The notes: a model not told the origin generated them from the sequence alone. A stretch of 14,036 nt of DNA from Moduliflexus sp964602655 (GCA_964602655.1 CAZRSF010000109.1:1-14036), one strand, 5' to 3'. Positions 1 through 8,032 are shown, counted from the first letter of the stretch. Program-made: numbers and translations.

Positions 1-453
1 TGCCCTGAAAGGGCAGCGGGGTACAGACAGCGGTTTCAACCGCTGGGAACAGGCTTCCTTCGCCCCTTTACCCCTTCAGGGCGCATCGGTGGCTGGCCGT
101 GTTCCTGGGGATGACGAAGATTAAAAATTTAATTCGGCAATGACCTTTTGACCTCACCCCCTGCCCCCTCTCCGAAGGAGAGGGGGGAAACACTCTCCTC
201 CCCTTTGAGGCAGGGCTGTTAAGTTCTCGCTGCCGCCTGGCGATCAATCGCCAGTCTCGAAGGCGAAGGACGCTGAAGCGCCCTTGAGCGGGCTTCAGCC
301 TGCTTGAACTTTGAGACCGGCCATTTATGGCTGGGCTGGACTTAACAGCCCTGCCCCTTTGGGGAGGGGCTGGGGGTGGGGTTTGCGGCATGACCGGATT
401 ATTTTCTTGATGTTCATCATCCCCAGGCTGTATTCCCCTGCCCTTTCAGGGCA
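1..453. repeat. Large imperfect foldback (inverted-repeat) element
   Basis: This gene-free stretch folds on itself. Bases 1-15 (TGCCCTGAAAGGGCA) are the exact reverse complement of 439-453. Bases 104-114 (CCTGGGGATGA) match 417-427 inverted, and 209-223 match 341-355 inverted over 15 bases. The GC-rich tracts at 151-187 and 356-382 are diverged inverted copies of one C-rich, repeat-like sequence. The left arm is about 110 bases longer than the right and carries its own hairpin at 28-45 (CAGCGGTT, loop TC, AACCGCTG). The centre (about 224-340) is also self-complementary in part, with a perfect small hairpin at 237-254. Open frames across it are low-complexity by-products of the repeats. It may be a MITE-like or composite intergenic repeat. 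No transposase or target duplication is visible. Confidence 0.7.
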
Positions 454-500
454 CAACCCAATGAACTTGAAATCTAACAAAGAAGAAGCAAACACCTCCT

Positions 501-2264
501 TTATCGAGACCATCCGAACGTTTCCGAAATCCGCTGAAAGAACGATGAAGGCGGCTGCAACACGCGTTCGATTTCCGCAAGGATCTGCGGCGATTTTTGG
601 GCGGATGGAACGGTTTCGAATAATTCCTGCAACAACGTTCGTTCCGGTTTTCCGATGTCGTTCGGGTTCAGTGCTTGCAGGACGATCAGCAGCATTCCCG
701 CCTGTTTAACGGCTTTCTGAACGACGGTGGTCAACTGCGCCTGTTTTTCCTTTGGCTTTGACATCCCGAAAATTCCGGCGAGAATAACGCGCATCGCCGC
801 GCCGCGTTTTTCCTCTGCCAGAACGGACACATCGCTGTCTAACAAGCGTTCAAAGAGGACATTATTTTTTGTCAATTCGAACATCACCGCGTCGCGCAGC
901 AGCGTCAACGCCTGCGAAGACGGGCGCGGAAACGTTTCGACGAGTGGGAGAAATGCTTTGACGAAGTCCTTCTGCGGTTTGATCTGCGGCAAAATGCCGA
1001 GCAGCAGACCGAATAACGCGGCGTCATATTCTGGCGAATAATATTTCGGAAAGAGCGCAAGCGGCAGAAGCAGCGCGGCGGCCTCTTGCGGCACAACGGC
1101 AATGCGGGCGAGCAGCGCGTTCCAGAGTCGCGGAAACTCGAATAAAAGCGCATGATTCGCGGCCAACTCGCCGGTTCGCTTGCAGACCCACTCCGCAAAA
1201 ATATCGACGCGGCGGTTGTCCGCTTGTTCGGCATAACGCCGCATCATGTCGGGCGCAGCCGACAGAACGGTCAGATCGTCGGCAGTCAGATACGGCTGAA
1301 GCTGGTCGAGCAACGTTGCGTTGCGTTGTTCGATCAGATGCGCGAGCAGGCGCGGCGCATGAAAATCGTACAGAATGCGCTGAATCTCAGCAGAAACCTG
1401 CCCGAAGCGCGACGTGAATTCGACGAAATTCGCGGCATCCGATAATGCTTCTAAGGCGTACACGGTGTTCAGGTCGCGCAGTTTTCCCGCGAAGACCAGC
1501 CCTCGAATCATTTCGAGCCGTTTCGACGGCTCCGGCATTTGAAAGGCCGCGTTACTCTGCATCGCCGCGCAGGCGAGCGTCAACGCCGGGGATAAACTCT
1601 GCCGAAATTCCGGCTGTTCCGGCAAGCCCTGAATGCGAAACGACAGCCCCGTGCCGTAAGCGTAGGTGTCGAACGAGAGTTCGCGCCGCTGCTGATAGGG
1701 CAGCAGCGGGTACAACCGTTCTAACAGATCGAGGCATTCGCGGTCGGTTCCGTAAAGCAGCAGCGGCAATTGAACGGATTGATGATTCAGGCCGATATAT
1801 AGCAGTTGCTCTAATCCAGCTTGATTGATGGGCGGAACGGTCATTTTCGGCAGGCGCGACGGCGGCGCGATCTCAAGCGGCGTCAACTTGTCTTGCGGCG
1901 CGGTTGTTCGAAAAAGCCCCTGCTGTTCGATAGCGCGAATCAGCGCCGCCGGATTCAGGTCGAATTCCCGTTGCAAATCGTCATAACCGAATACGAGATT
2001 ATGGAAAAAATAATTGCCGGGACGCCCCATGCTGTCTTTCCCGGCATAGACCGCTTTGCCGACCACACCGCGCTTGCTGTTGAGCGGGTAAAAGACGTAT
2101 TTCACCGGCGTGATAACGCCGTCCTGATACATCAGCGCGGTCGGCAGCAAATAGAGCGAATGCTGTTCGAGCGCAATGCGTTCTTCGCGGCTCAGGCCGT
2201 CGGTGATGGCAACCGTGACGAATTCCGGCTTGCCGCTGGTAAACATCTGCTGTTCTACGTTCAT
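501..2264 (-). CDS. GTPase-associated protein 1 (GAP1)-like protein
   Basis: This 587-residue soluble protein has no signal peptide or membrane segment. Its N-terminal 100 residues carry the hallmark of the GAP1 N-terminal domain: a QQxFTS start near residue 5, a DGLSREE stretch near 22, and a glycine-rich block GRPGNYFFHNLVF at 80-92. The remaining roughly 450 residues are mostly helical and leucine/alanine-rich, as expected for the middle and C-terminal GAP1 regions, but I cannot place their borders. The family is known from comparative genomics to sit beside P-loop GTPases in conflict systems. The gene for such a GTPase lies immediately upstream here. By inference it binds or regulates that GTPase; no catalytic activity is visible. 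It is the last gene of a four-gene operon. An AGGA about 8 bases before the ATG serves as ribosome-binding site, and a palindromic repeat fills the 111-base gap to the GTPase gene. Confidence 0.8.
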   Translation of the reverse strand: MNVEQQMFTSGKPEFVTVAITDGLSREERIALEQHSLYLLPTALMYQDGVITPVKYVFYPLNSKRGVVGKAVYAGKDSMGRPGNYFFHNLVFGYDDLQREFDLNPAALIRAIEQQGLFRTTAPQDKLTPLEIAPPSRLPKMTVPPINQAGLEQLLYIGLNHQSVQLPLLLYGTDRECLDLLERLYPLLPYQQRRELSFDTYAYGTGLSFRIQGLPEQPEFRQSLSPALTLACAAMQSNAAFQMPEPSKRLEMIRGLVFAGKLRDLNTVYALEALSDAANFVEFTSRFGQVSAEIQRILYDFHAPRLLAHLIEQRNATLLDQLQPYLTADDLTVLSAAPDMMRRYAEQADNRRVDIFAEWVCKRTGELAANHALLFEFPRLWNALLARIAVVPQEAAALLLPLALFPKYYSPEYDAALFGLLLGILPQIKPQKDFVKAFLPLVETFPRPSSQALTLLRDAVMFELTKNNVLFERLLDSDVSVLAEEKRGAAMRVILAGIFGMSKPKEKQAQLTTVVQKAVKQAGMLLIVLQALNPNDIGKPERTLLQELFETVPSAQKSPQILAEIERVLQPPSSFFQRISETFGWSR

Positions 2265-2289
2265 AGATCAATCCTAAATCAGTTATTGC

Positions 2290-2363
2290 GTCATTGCGAG
2301 GAGCGTCAGCGACGAATCCATCTCGCCGAAATCACGGGATTGCTTTGCTTCGCTCGCAATGAC
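2290..2363. repeat. Palindromic intergenic repeat between GTPase and GAP1 genes
   Basis: The ends GTCATTGCGAG (2290-2300) and CTCGCAATGAC (2353-2363) are perfect inverted repeats of 11 bases. The inner arms pair less well (GAATCC against GGGATT). Elements beginning GTCATTGCGAG are a recurrent small palindromic repeat in many bacterial genomes. It lies inside the operon, so it would form a hairpin in the mRNA between the two coding regions and could set their relative expression. Confidence 0.75.
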
Positions 2364-2375
2364 AGGTGACATGTG

Positions 2376-3368
2376 CTATAATAACCCCTCAAGTTCCAAT
2401 AAATTCAAGAGCGGGTCGAAGATGTTGCTGGGCGCGAGGTTCAGGATTTTGCCGTCCTGCGTCGGCTGCGCTCCGAGCGAAGACATCGAGGTGAAGCGAA
2501 CGCTGCCGAAATTATTGACGAGCGTGTTGTAAAATTGGCGATACTCCGACTCGACATGATCTTTGATAATGCTGGAATCAGTGCGGCAGGCGTCGAAATA
2601 CTCCGCGAAATCGTCGGCATACGGAATCGGATGGGAAAAGCGCATGGAGAGCGGCCCGTAGAGCAGATTGTCCCGATCCCACATTTCATCGCCCATCGTG
2701 AAACAGATTTGAATATTTTTTTCCTGCTTCTGCCCGAGGTCGCGCATCGCAATCACCAGCGTATTCAGCAGCTTATGCAGACGTTGCACGACGGAAATGT
2801 CGCCGTTATCCGATTGGCTGCTCAGGAGCTGCGGCAGACTGACGAGAAAAATCAGCGTGGAGATTTCGCGCAATACCGGGATATTTTGGCGGATTTTTTC
2901 GTCCACGTCGAACGTGCCGCCGCCGATGTCGTAAAAAATCACAATCAGTTCGCGCTGCTCGATCTCTTGATGTTTGAGGTGTTTTTTATACCAGTTTTTG
3001 ACTTTCAGCGGGATGCGCTGGAATTTCAGAATCAGCGGCGTGGGGAACATGATCGGCGTTTTCGGCGGCAGATCGCCGTGATCGAGGATCGTCACGAATT
3101 CATGATGAATGCGGTTCAGCGTCTCCATCGTCAGGCCGATAAAGGAAAATCCCGGCCATTTTTCCGAAACGGAATCATGATACAGCGAATGAAACAGGCT
3201 GCTGAGAAAGCAGGTTTTGCCGTGACCGCTGTAGCCGATGGTCAGCATGACGACGACCGGGACGCCGTGTTTGACATCCTCGGCATAAACGGACGGAATA
3301 CGGATTTCTTTTTCAGGGCAAACCGTTGTTGCGGCGGTATGACGATTCATGCAAAACGGACACAGCAT
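2376..3368 (-). CDS. P-loop GTPase with N-terminal cysteine motif (double-GTPase 2-like)
   Basis: This 330-residue protein shows GTPase motifs in order. The Walker A/G1 loop GYSGHGKT is at 45-52, the Walker B/G3 element YDIGGG at 146-151 follows a hydrophobic strand, and a degenerate G4 element FTMGD at 223-227 keeps the aspartate but lacks the usual lysine. The N-terminus has C3-x2-C6 and C17, as in a zinc ribbon that has lost one ligand or uses His10. The segment IPSVYAED just before the P-loop resembles the linker of the double-GTPase 2 family found with GAP1 proteins. It probably acts as a nucleotide-dependent switch with the GAP1-like protein encoded next. The SD sequence GAGGT lies about 12 bases before the ATG, and 36 bases separate it from the upstream membrane-protein gene. 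Family membership is inferred from motifs and context. A dynamin-like or other TRAFAC GTPase is the main alternative. Confidence 0.75.
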   Translation of the reverse strand: MLCPFCMNRHTAATTVCPEKEIRIPSVYAEDVKHGVPVVVMLTIGYSGHGKTCFLSSLFHSLYHDSVSEKWPGFSFIGLTMETLNRIHHEFVTILDHGDLPPKTPIMFPTPLILKFQRIPLKVKNWYKKHLKHQEIEQRELIVIFYDIGGGTFDVDEKIRQNIPVLREISTLIFLVSLPQLLSSQSDNGDISVVQRLHKLLNTLVIAMRDLGQKQEKNIQICFTMGDEMWDRDNLLYGPLSMRFSHPIPYADDFAEYFDACRTDSSIIKDHVESEYRQFYNTLVNNFGSVRFTSMSSLGAQPTQDGKILNLAPSNIFDPLLNLLELEGLL

Positions 3369-3404
3369 ATTTGATATTTACCTCATGGAGCATTCGCGCT
3401 CTAT

Positions 3405-5036
3405 TCAGGGCGCAGTAAGGCACAGGGAATACGTCAATGTCGCGTCGTTGACCTGCGCGTCAAGTATGATTGGCGGCAGCGCGTTAAATGCGAACAGTGC
3501 CAGCGGAAGCGACGCATAGAACTGCGGATGCTTCTTTTTCGGCATGAGGATCGCAAATGTAGGCGTCTGCGCCAAATTTTTCAGCAAGTCGGCGAATTGC
3601 GGCGGCTGAATGACGATATGTGCGACAGCGCCACGTTCGGCGGTCATGCGATAGGGCGGCGCTTGTTCCAACACAAATAACCGATCCATCTCGCGCTTGA
3701 GCGTTTTCGACGACGCGCTCAGCACGCCGATTCCGTTCGTTTGCGACGGAACCACGCCATACGCGAAGAGTTCCTGAAACAGCAGCGCGACCTTGACCAT
3801 CGCGGCGTTGCGATACGTTTCGACGGACTGTTTCACCATGTTGCGCTGCCCCGACGGGAGGTTCTGATCGAGTACACTCGTCAGCGTCCGCTGCATCGCC
3901 GCCATCGCAATGTCCGGCGACGCGCGAAACGCTGTCAGACACGATACATCAGGCATCGCGTACACCACGCCCGCGACGTGCGAGGAAGATTGACATTCGA
4001 TACGCTCATCGGTCATCGTCTGCAATTCGGCGATTTCCGGCAGCAGGACAGGCCGTTCCATCTTCGGGAAAATCATCAGTAATTGTTCCAACATGCGCGT
4101 GATCTCGCTCTGATTCAGCCCGACGAAAATTGCAGTATCCTGTTCGATATTTGTCGAAATGCCCAGGCGGGGCGTCTCTGTCATCTCATCCTGCGTCAAG
4201 ACGCCCTGCCAGGGCGTCTTGACCGAAGACAATGCAGCCTCAAGCCTGATTTCATCCGGGAACGCATCGAGCGACAGGGCAAATTCCGCGTCCGGCGAGA
4301 TGGCCGGGAGCGCGTCTTGATCGATTTCGAATAACGGAGAACGGGCAAGCGTCCGCAGGAATTCGGCAGGCTGAATTTTTACGGAAAGAAGCGGCGTTTC
4401 CCCGCCAGGATGTGCCCTCGTTGTGATCGCCTTCTTCACCGTCTTGTTCAGAAGAGGCAGCGAGGTTGACAGGAAAAATACGTCGTCAATGACCGTATAG
4501 TAGAGCGGAAAGAGCATGTCGTTCTGCTGGAATTGATAGATAGCAAAGCGCGAACCGGGCTGCGCGACCGTGATTGTCCGTTTCCACGAAAACGTGTCGT
4601 ACGCATAAAATAGCTGTTCTGTTTTTCGGGCGACCCAATCCACACGGCTCAGGAGCAACGTGGGGGGAATGTCCTCATTGCCGCTATTTTCATGAATACT
4701 GACGATCACATCTTCTCCAATCAGACGCATCGGGTTCAGCAAGAATTTTTCGGGAAACGACGCGGCGAATTCCTTCCATTCCGGCGTCTGCTGAAGCTGC
4801 TGAAATGCGGGCGCTGTCAGGATGTGACGATACGGTGCGCTGTCCGACAATTGCGGCAAACGCGCGCTCAACGACGCGATGTGTATGGAGGCCAGCGGCG
4901 CGTCCGGGAGAAGCGCGGATAATTCGGCTTCCACGCGAAGCCGCTGGAAATAACTCATGATACCGGCCAGCATCAGCAAGATCGCCGCCACAAGCAGCGG
5001 AACCGCCCAAATCGTCCAGATATTCGTTTTTTTCAT
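3405..5036 (-). CDS. Membrane-anchored protein of unknown function
   Basis: The 543-residue product has one N-terminal hydrophobic segment (about 8-28) after MKKTN, so it is probably a signal anchor with a large extracytoplasmic domain. The rest alternates strands and helices without cofactor or catalytic motifs. The opening LSALLPDAPLASIHI and the repeated 'value of a model' style segments recall DUF3352-type exported proteins, but the resemblance is only by eye. The start is firm: GGGAG lies about 9 bases before the ATG and overlaps the end of the phosphatase gene 12 bases upstream, implying translational coupling. Its place directly before the GTPase and GAP1 genes suggests a membrane or envelope component of the same system. 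A perfect 29-base palindrome lies within the gene and is translated as VKTPWQGVLT (residues 272-281). Confidence 0.65.
   Translation of the reverse strand: MKKTNIWTIWAVPLLVAAILLMLAGIMSYFQRLRVEAELSALLPDAPLASIHIASLSARLPQLSDSAPYRHILTAPAFQQLQQTPEWKEFAASFPEKFLLNPMRLIGEDVIVSIHENSGNEDIPPTLLLSRVDWVARKTEQLFYAYDTFSWKRTITVAQPGSRFAIYQFQQNDMLFPLYYTVIDDVFFLSTSLPLLNKTVKKAITTRAHPGGETPLLSVKIQPAEFLRTLARSPLFEIDQDALPAISPDAEFALSLDAFPDEIRLEAALSSVKTPWQGVLTQDEMTETPRLGISTNIEQDTAIFVGLNQSEITRMLEQLLMIFPKMERPVLLPEIAELQTMTDERIECQSSSHVAGVVYAMPDVSCLTAFRASPDIAMAAMQRTLTSVLDQNLPSGQRNMVKQSVETYRNAAMVKVALLFQELFAYGVVPSQTNGIGVLSASSKTLKREMDRLFVLEQAPPYRMTAERGAVAHIVIQPPQFADLLKNLAQTPTFAILMPKKKHPQFYASLPLALFAFNALPPIILDAQVNDATLTYSLCLTAP
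4195..4223. repeat. Perfect 29-base palindrome inside a coding region
   Basis: The arm GTCAAGACGCCCTG (4195-4208) is followed by a single central C and then its exact reverse complement (4210-4223). It is read in frame on the minus strand as VKTPWQGVLT. Its core CCCTGCCAGGG resembles the CCTGCCAGGG arm of the intergenic hairpin at 11634-11666. A 14-base perfect arm in coding sequence is not expected from codon choice alone. Confidence 0.85.
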
Positions 5037-5048
5037 TATAGCGCTCCC

Positions 5049-5843
5049 TCAATAATACCGGCTCACGATCTCGCATAGTTCGTCATGCACGCCCGGAACG
5101 CCCGTGATGAACACGCGATCCGCAAACATGTCGTACGGTTTGCCGCCCAATGTGGAATAGCGGCAGCCGCATTCCGAAAGGATGCAGAGCGCGGCGGCGA
5201 CATCATACGCCTGTAAATCCTGTTCCCAGAAGCCCTGCAAATATCCGGCGGCAACGTAAGACAAATCGAGCGCCGCCGAGCCAGGCCGCCGGATGTCGCG
5301 GCAGACGCGCATCACGTCTTTGACGCAGGCGAAAAAACTCTCGACCAAATCGGGCGACCGAAACGGCGAGCCTGTGCCGATCAGCGCCTTCGACAGCGGC
5401 ATGGTCGGACGTTTCGGCAGCGGTTTGCCGTTTTTCCGCGCGCCCTGTCCGCGTATCGCGCTGAAACAGTCGCCGGTGAACGGGCGATAAACCACACCGA
5501 GCGCCGGTTCGCCCTGCTGCGCAAGCCCGATGGAAATCGTAAAGACTTCATAGCCGCTCAGATAATTGGTCGTGCCGTCGAGCGGGTCAACGATCCATTC
5601 CAGTGCGTCGTTCCGAATCCGCTCGCCCTCTTCGCCGTAAAAACCGGCGTCCGGGCAGAGGGCGAGCAATCCCTTTTTCAACATTCGTTCGGTTTCCACA
5701 TCAATATACGAGACGTAATTTTTTTCCTCTTTTTCGTCGCCCCAACCCGGCTCGCGTTCGCGGAAATGCTGCATCTGAAACGCGCCAGCCTCTTTGCACA
5801 GGGCTTCGATCTTCGCGATCCATGTCCAATCGAATTCTTTCAC
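5049..5843 (-). CDS. Inositol monophosphatase family phosphatase
   Basis: This 264-residue protein is the usual length for the magnesium-dependent inositol-monophosphatase family. The metal-binding signatures are intact: GEEGE at 70-74, WIVDPLDGTTNY at 83-94 (Asp86, Asp89), and the C-terminal AYDVAAA with Asp214, which corresponds to the usual WDxAAG motif. The block RRPGSAALDLSYVAAG before it is also typical. Substrates in the family range over inositol phosphate, histidinol phosphate, fructose bisphosphate and 3'-phosphoadenosine phosphate, and the sequence does not decide between them. The start is GTG, supported by GAGGGG 8 bases upstream; no better ATG exists. It is the first gene of the minus-strand operon. 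It may serve the GTPase/GAP1 system or be a housekeeping gene that happens to share the transcript. Confidence 0.9.
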   Translation of the reverse strand: MKEFDWTWIAKIEALCKEAGAFQMQHFREREPGWGDEKEEKNYVSYIDVETERMLKKGLLALCPDAGFYGEEGERIRNDALEWIVDPLDGTTNYLSGYEVFTISIGLAQQGEPALGVVYRPFTGDCFSAIRGQGARKNGKPLPKRPTMPLSKALIGTGSPFRSPDLVESFFACVKDVMRVCRDIRRPGSAALDLSYVAAGYLQGFWEQDLQAYDVAAALCILSECGCRYSTLGGKPYDMFADRVFITGVPGVHDELCEIVSRYY

Positions 5844-5950
5844 GTTGTTCCCCTCTGATATAGCGAACCTAAGATTGATGGGTCGAACCCTGACTGGGTT
5901 TTTGCCATTTTCGCGTCGTCAGCGTTCTATTCGGATACGGCAAGGGATTT

Positions 5951-5991
5951 TTGTCAACCGATCTTTCTCCGATTCGCAAGAAACTTGACAA
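5951..5991. promoter_or_regulatory. Back-to-back candidate -35 boxes in divergent spacer
   Basis: The 177-base gap between the divergent phosphatase and radical SAM genes holds TTGTCAA (5951-5957) and TTGACAA (5985-5991), an exact inverted repeat. Each contains a perfect TTGACA -35 hexamer pointing outward toward the gene on its side. Neither has a good -10 box at 17 bases (CCGAAT leftward, CATTTG rightward). They may instead be a symmetric regulator site. Confidence 0.3.
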
Positions 5992-6020
5992 ATCTACGCG
6001 GGCACGGCATTTGAGCCGCT

Positions 6021-7961
6021 ATGCCGAACATTGTCCTGATTTATCCGCCGACCTGCGATCCGACCGCGCCGTATCTCGCGCTGCCGACCCTGACGGCGTA
6101 TCTGCGAACGCACGGCGTCGAGGTGTTGCCGATTGACGCCAATATCGAGGCATATTGCCGCATGCTGCGCCGCGATGCGCTGGAAACATTGGCGGAACGA
6201 GTAGAACGCCGCCGCGTTCGTTTAGAACGCAAGCGCGTCTTGACGCATGTCGAACAATTGGCATTCGCCGATCTCTGGGAAGCGCGGCAGATCGCGCAGA
6301 GCGTTCCGGCGCAGATTGACGACGCCGTCGCCGTGCTGCGCGACCGTTCCGGCGTTCGCTTTTTCGATCCGGCACAATATGCGGCGGCGATTGCGACGGT
6401 GGACGACGCGCTGCGCCTCATCAGCGCGGCCTATTCGCCGTTGACGCTCGATTTTCTGTCGTATCGCACGCCGTTTTCGCTGCTGACGCTCGACACGATT
6501 CGCGCCGACGCGCAGCCGGATCGCAACCCGTTTTACGAGTATGTCGAACAGGATTTATGCGAGCGTCTCGCCGCAGCGCAGGTCAGCTTTATCGGATTGT
6601 CAGTCGCCTTCCCCGGCCAGGTTCAACCCGCGTACGCCTTTGCGCTGCATCTGCGCCGCCGTTTTCCGCAGATGTATATCACGGTCGGCGGCCCGGCGAT
6701 GACGCAACTGCTGCTGCGTCTGCCGGATACGTTACAGAAAAAAGCGTTGACGCCGTTCGATTCCGCTGTCGTGTTCGAAGGCGAAACGGCGTTGTTGGAG
6801 TTAGCGCAAGCGGTGGAGCGCGGCGAACGCCCGACCGGATTGATACGCGGCACATGCGCCGCCGATCTCGCCGTGCTGCCTGCGCCCGATTTCGATGGCC
6901 TGCCACTTGACAAGTATCTCGCGCCCGCGCCGGTGTTGCCGTATGACCCGACACGCGGCTGTTACTGGGGCAAATGCGCGTTTTGCCACTACGGGCTTGC
7001 GGAACATGGCACGGCACGCTATCGCCAGCGCCCGCCGGACATCGTGGCGCAACAGGTCGCGCAGCTTGCGCAACGTCACGCCTGCCGCGTCTTCTACTTT
7101 TCGCAAGACGCCATGTCGCCGGTTTTTGCGGAACAGGTCGCCGAACAGATTCAGCGTTCCGGCGCGGCGATCCGCTGGGGCACGGATATGCGCCCCGAAG
7201 CCGCGCTGACTGCCGAACGCTGCCGCGTTTTGGCGTCAGGCGGAGCGTTGAGCGCAGCGTTGGGCATCGAATCCGCCGCGCCGCGTGTCCTGGAATTGAT
7301 CAACAAAGGGATCGGAGTGGAAACCATGACCGCTGCCGCAAAGAATCTGTCAGACGCCGGAATCGCGGTCGAAGCGATGACCTTCACCGATTTTCCGACC
7401 GAAACCGCGCCGGAAGCCCGGCGCACGTTGCAATGGCTTGAGGCCAATCGCGACGCGTTGGCGTTGTTTATCTGCGGGCGCTTCGATTTGACGGATGGGG
7501 CGCAAGTGGCGCTGCAACCTGAGAAATATGGCATCAGCGAACTCTGGCGCGTGGCCGGGGATGAATTTTTCAGCGGCTTGTTTTATGAAGAAACGCGGCC
7601 AGCAAAAAACGGACGGGAACAGGCGAGCCTTGACGCGGCGCTCGACCGGTTGGCGGAGATATGGTGGCTGCATCGTTATCCCTGGGCGGGATCGCTTTCC
7701 ACCGCCCACACACTGCTCTGGTACGACCATTTCGGCGCGGACGTGTTTCGGCGTTTGGCCGGACATGCGCCGAAACATCGCCGCCGCGTTACGGCGCTGC
7801 CTGCTGCTGTCGCTCGCATCGCCGAACGCGCCCGGCAAAATGAAGCCGACATCTGGCAGACCATGATCTACGAACGCCGTGCCGTCTCGCCCGATCTCTA
7901 CCGCAAACTCGCCGCCGCCCTGCGCCCTGTTCGCAATGCCTCATTCGAACGTCTGCCGTAG
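6021..7961 (+). CDS. Radical SAM protein with B12-binding-like N-terminus
   Basis: The 646-residue protein has a Rossmann-type N-terminal region like that of cobalamin-binding radical SAM enzymes (IVLIYPP at 4-10, VSFIGLSV at 188-195, ITVGGPA at 220-226, FEGETAL at 252-258). It lacks the DxHxxG motif that supplies the lower histidine ligand. The iron-sulfur motif RGCYWGKCAFC has Cys314, Cys319 and Cys322, so the spacing is CX4CX2C instead of the standard CX3CX2C. The following YRQRPPDIVAQQV block is typical of B12-type radical SAM proteins. The reaction is unknown; methylation or another radical modification is possible. The gene stands alone between divergent and downstream housekeeping genes, with no obvious precursor peptide nearby. 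The ribosome-binding site before the ATG is weak (GAGCC), so the start is probable but not certain. Confidence 0.85.
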   Translation: MPNIVLIYPPTCDPTAPYLALPTLTAYLRTHGVEVLPIDANIEAYCRMLRRDALETLAERVERRRVRLERKRVLTHVEQLAFADLWEARQIAQSVPAQIDDAVAVLRDRSGVRFFDPAQYAAAIATVDDALRLISAAYSPLTLDFLSYRTPFSLLTLDTIRADAQPDRNPFYEYVEQDLCERLAAAQVSFIGLSVAFPGQVQPAYAFALHLRRRFPQMYITVGGPAMTQLLLRLPDTLQKKALTPFDSAVVFEGETALLELAQAVERGERPTGLIRGTCAADLAVLPAPDFDGLPLDKYLAPAPVLPYDPTRGCYWGKCAFCHYGLAEHGTARYRQRPPDIVAQQVAQLAQRHACRVFYFSQDAMSPVFAEQVAEQIQRSGAAIRWGTDMRPEAALTAERCRVLASGGALSAALGIESAAPRVLELINKGIGVETMTAAAKNLSDAGIAVEAMTFTDFPTETAPEARRTLQWLEANRDALALFICGRFDLTDGAQVALQPEKYGISELWRVAGDEFFSGLFYEETRPAKNGREQASLDAALDRLAEIWWLHRYPWAGSLSTAHTLLWYDHFGADVFRRLAGHAPKHRRRVTALPAAVARIAERARQNEADIWQTMIYERRAVSPDLYRKLAAALRPVRNASFERLP

Positions 7962-8032
7962 AAACGCGCTTACAATAGGAGTGCCAAAGCACCGCTTTCG
8001 CAGAAAAATTTTTCGATTCTGGCATTTTTTTC

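Noticed and set aside
1..453. CRISPR array suspected from repeated short palindromes
   Set aside because: Repeats are inverted and nested, not direct at regular spacing, and no cas genes are present.
68..513. Overlapping open frames on both strands within the left repeat region
   Set aside because: They are low-complexity (proline/arginine/serine-rich), lack ribosome-binding sites and follow the inverted-repeat sequence.
5886..5903. Small hairpin AACCC/GGGTT followed by T residues, terminator-like
   Set aside because: The stem is only five bases and it lies between two divergent gene starts, where no terminator is expected.
6021..7961. Radical SAM gene as a RiPP maturase
   Set aside because: No short precursor-like gene, leader peptide or transporter of that type is seen next to it.
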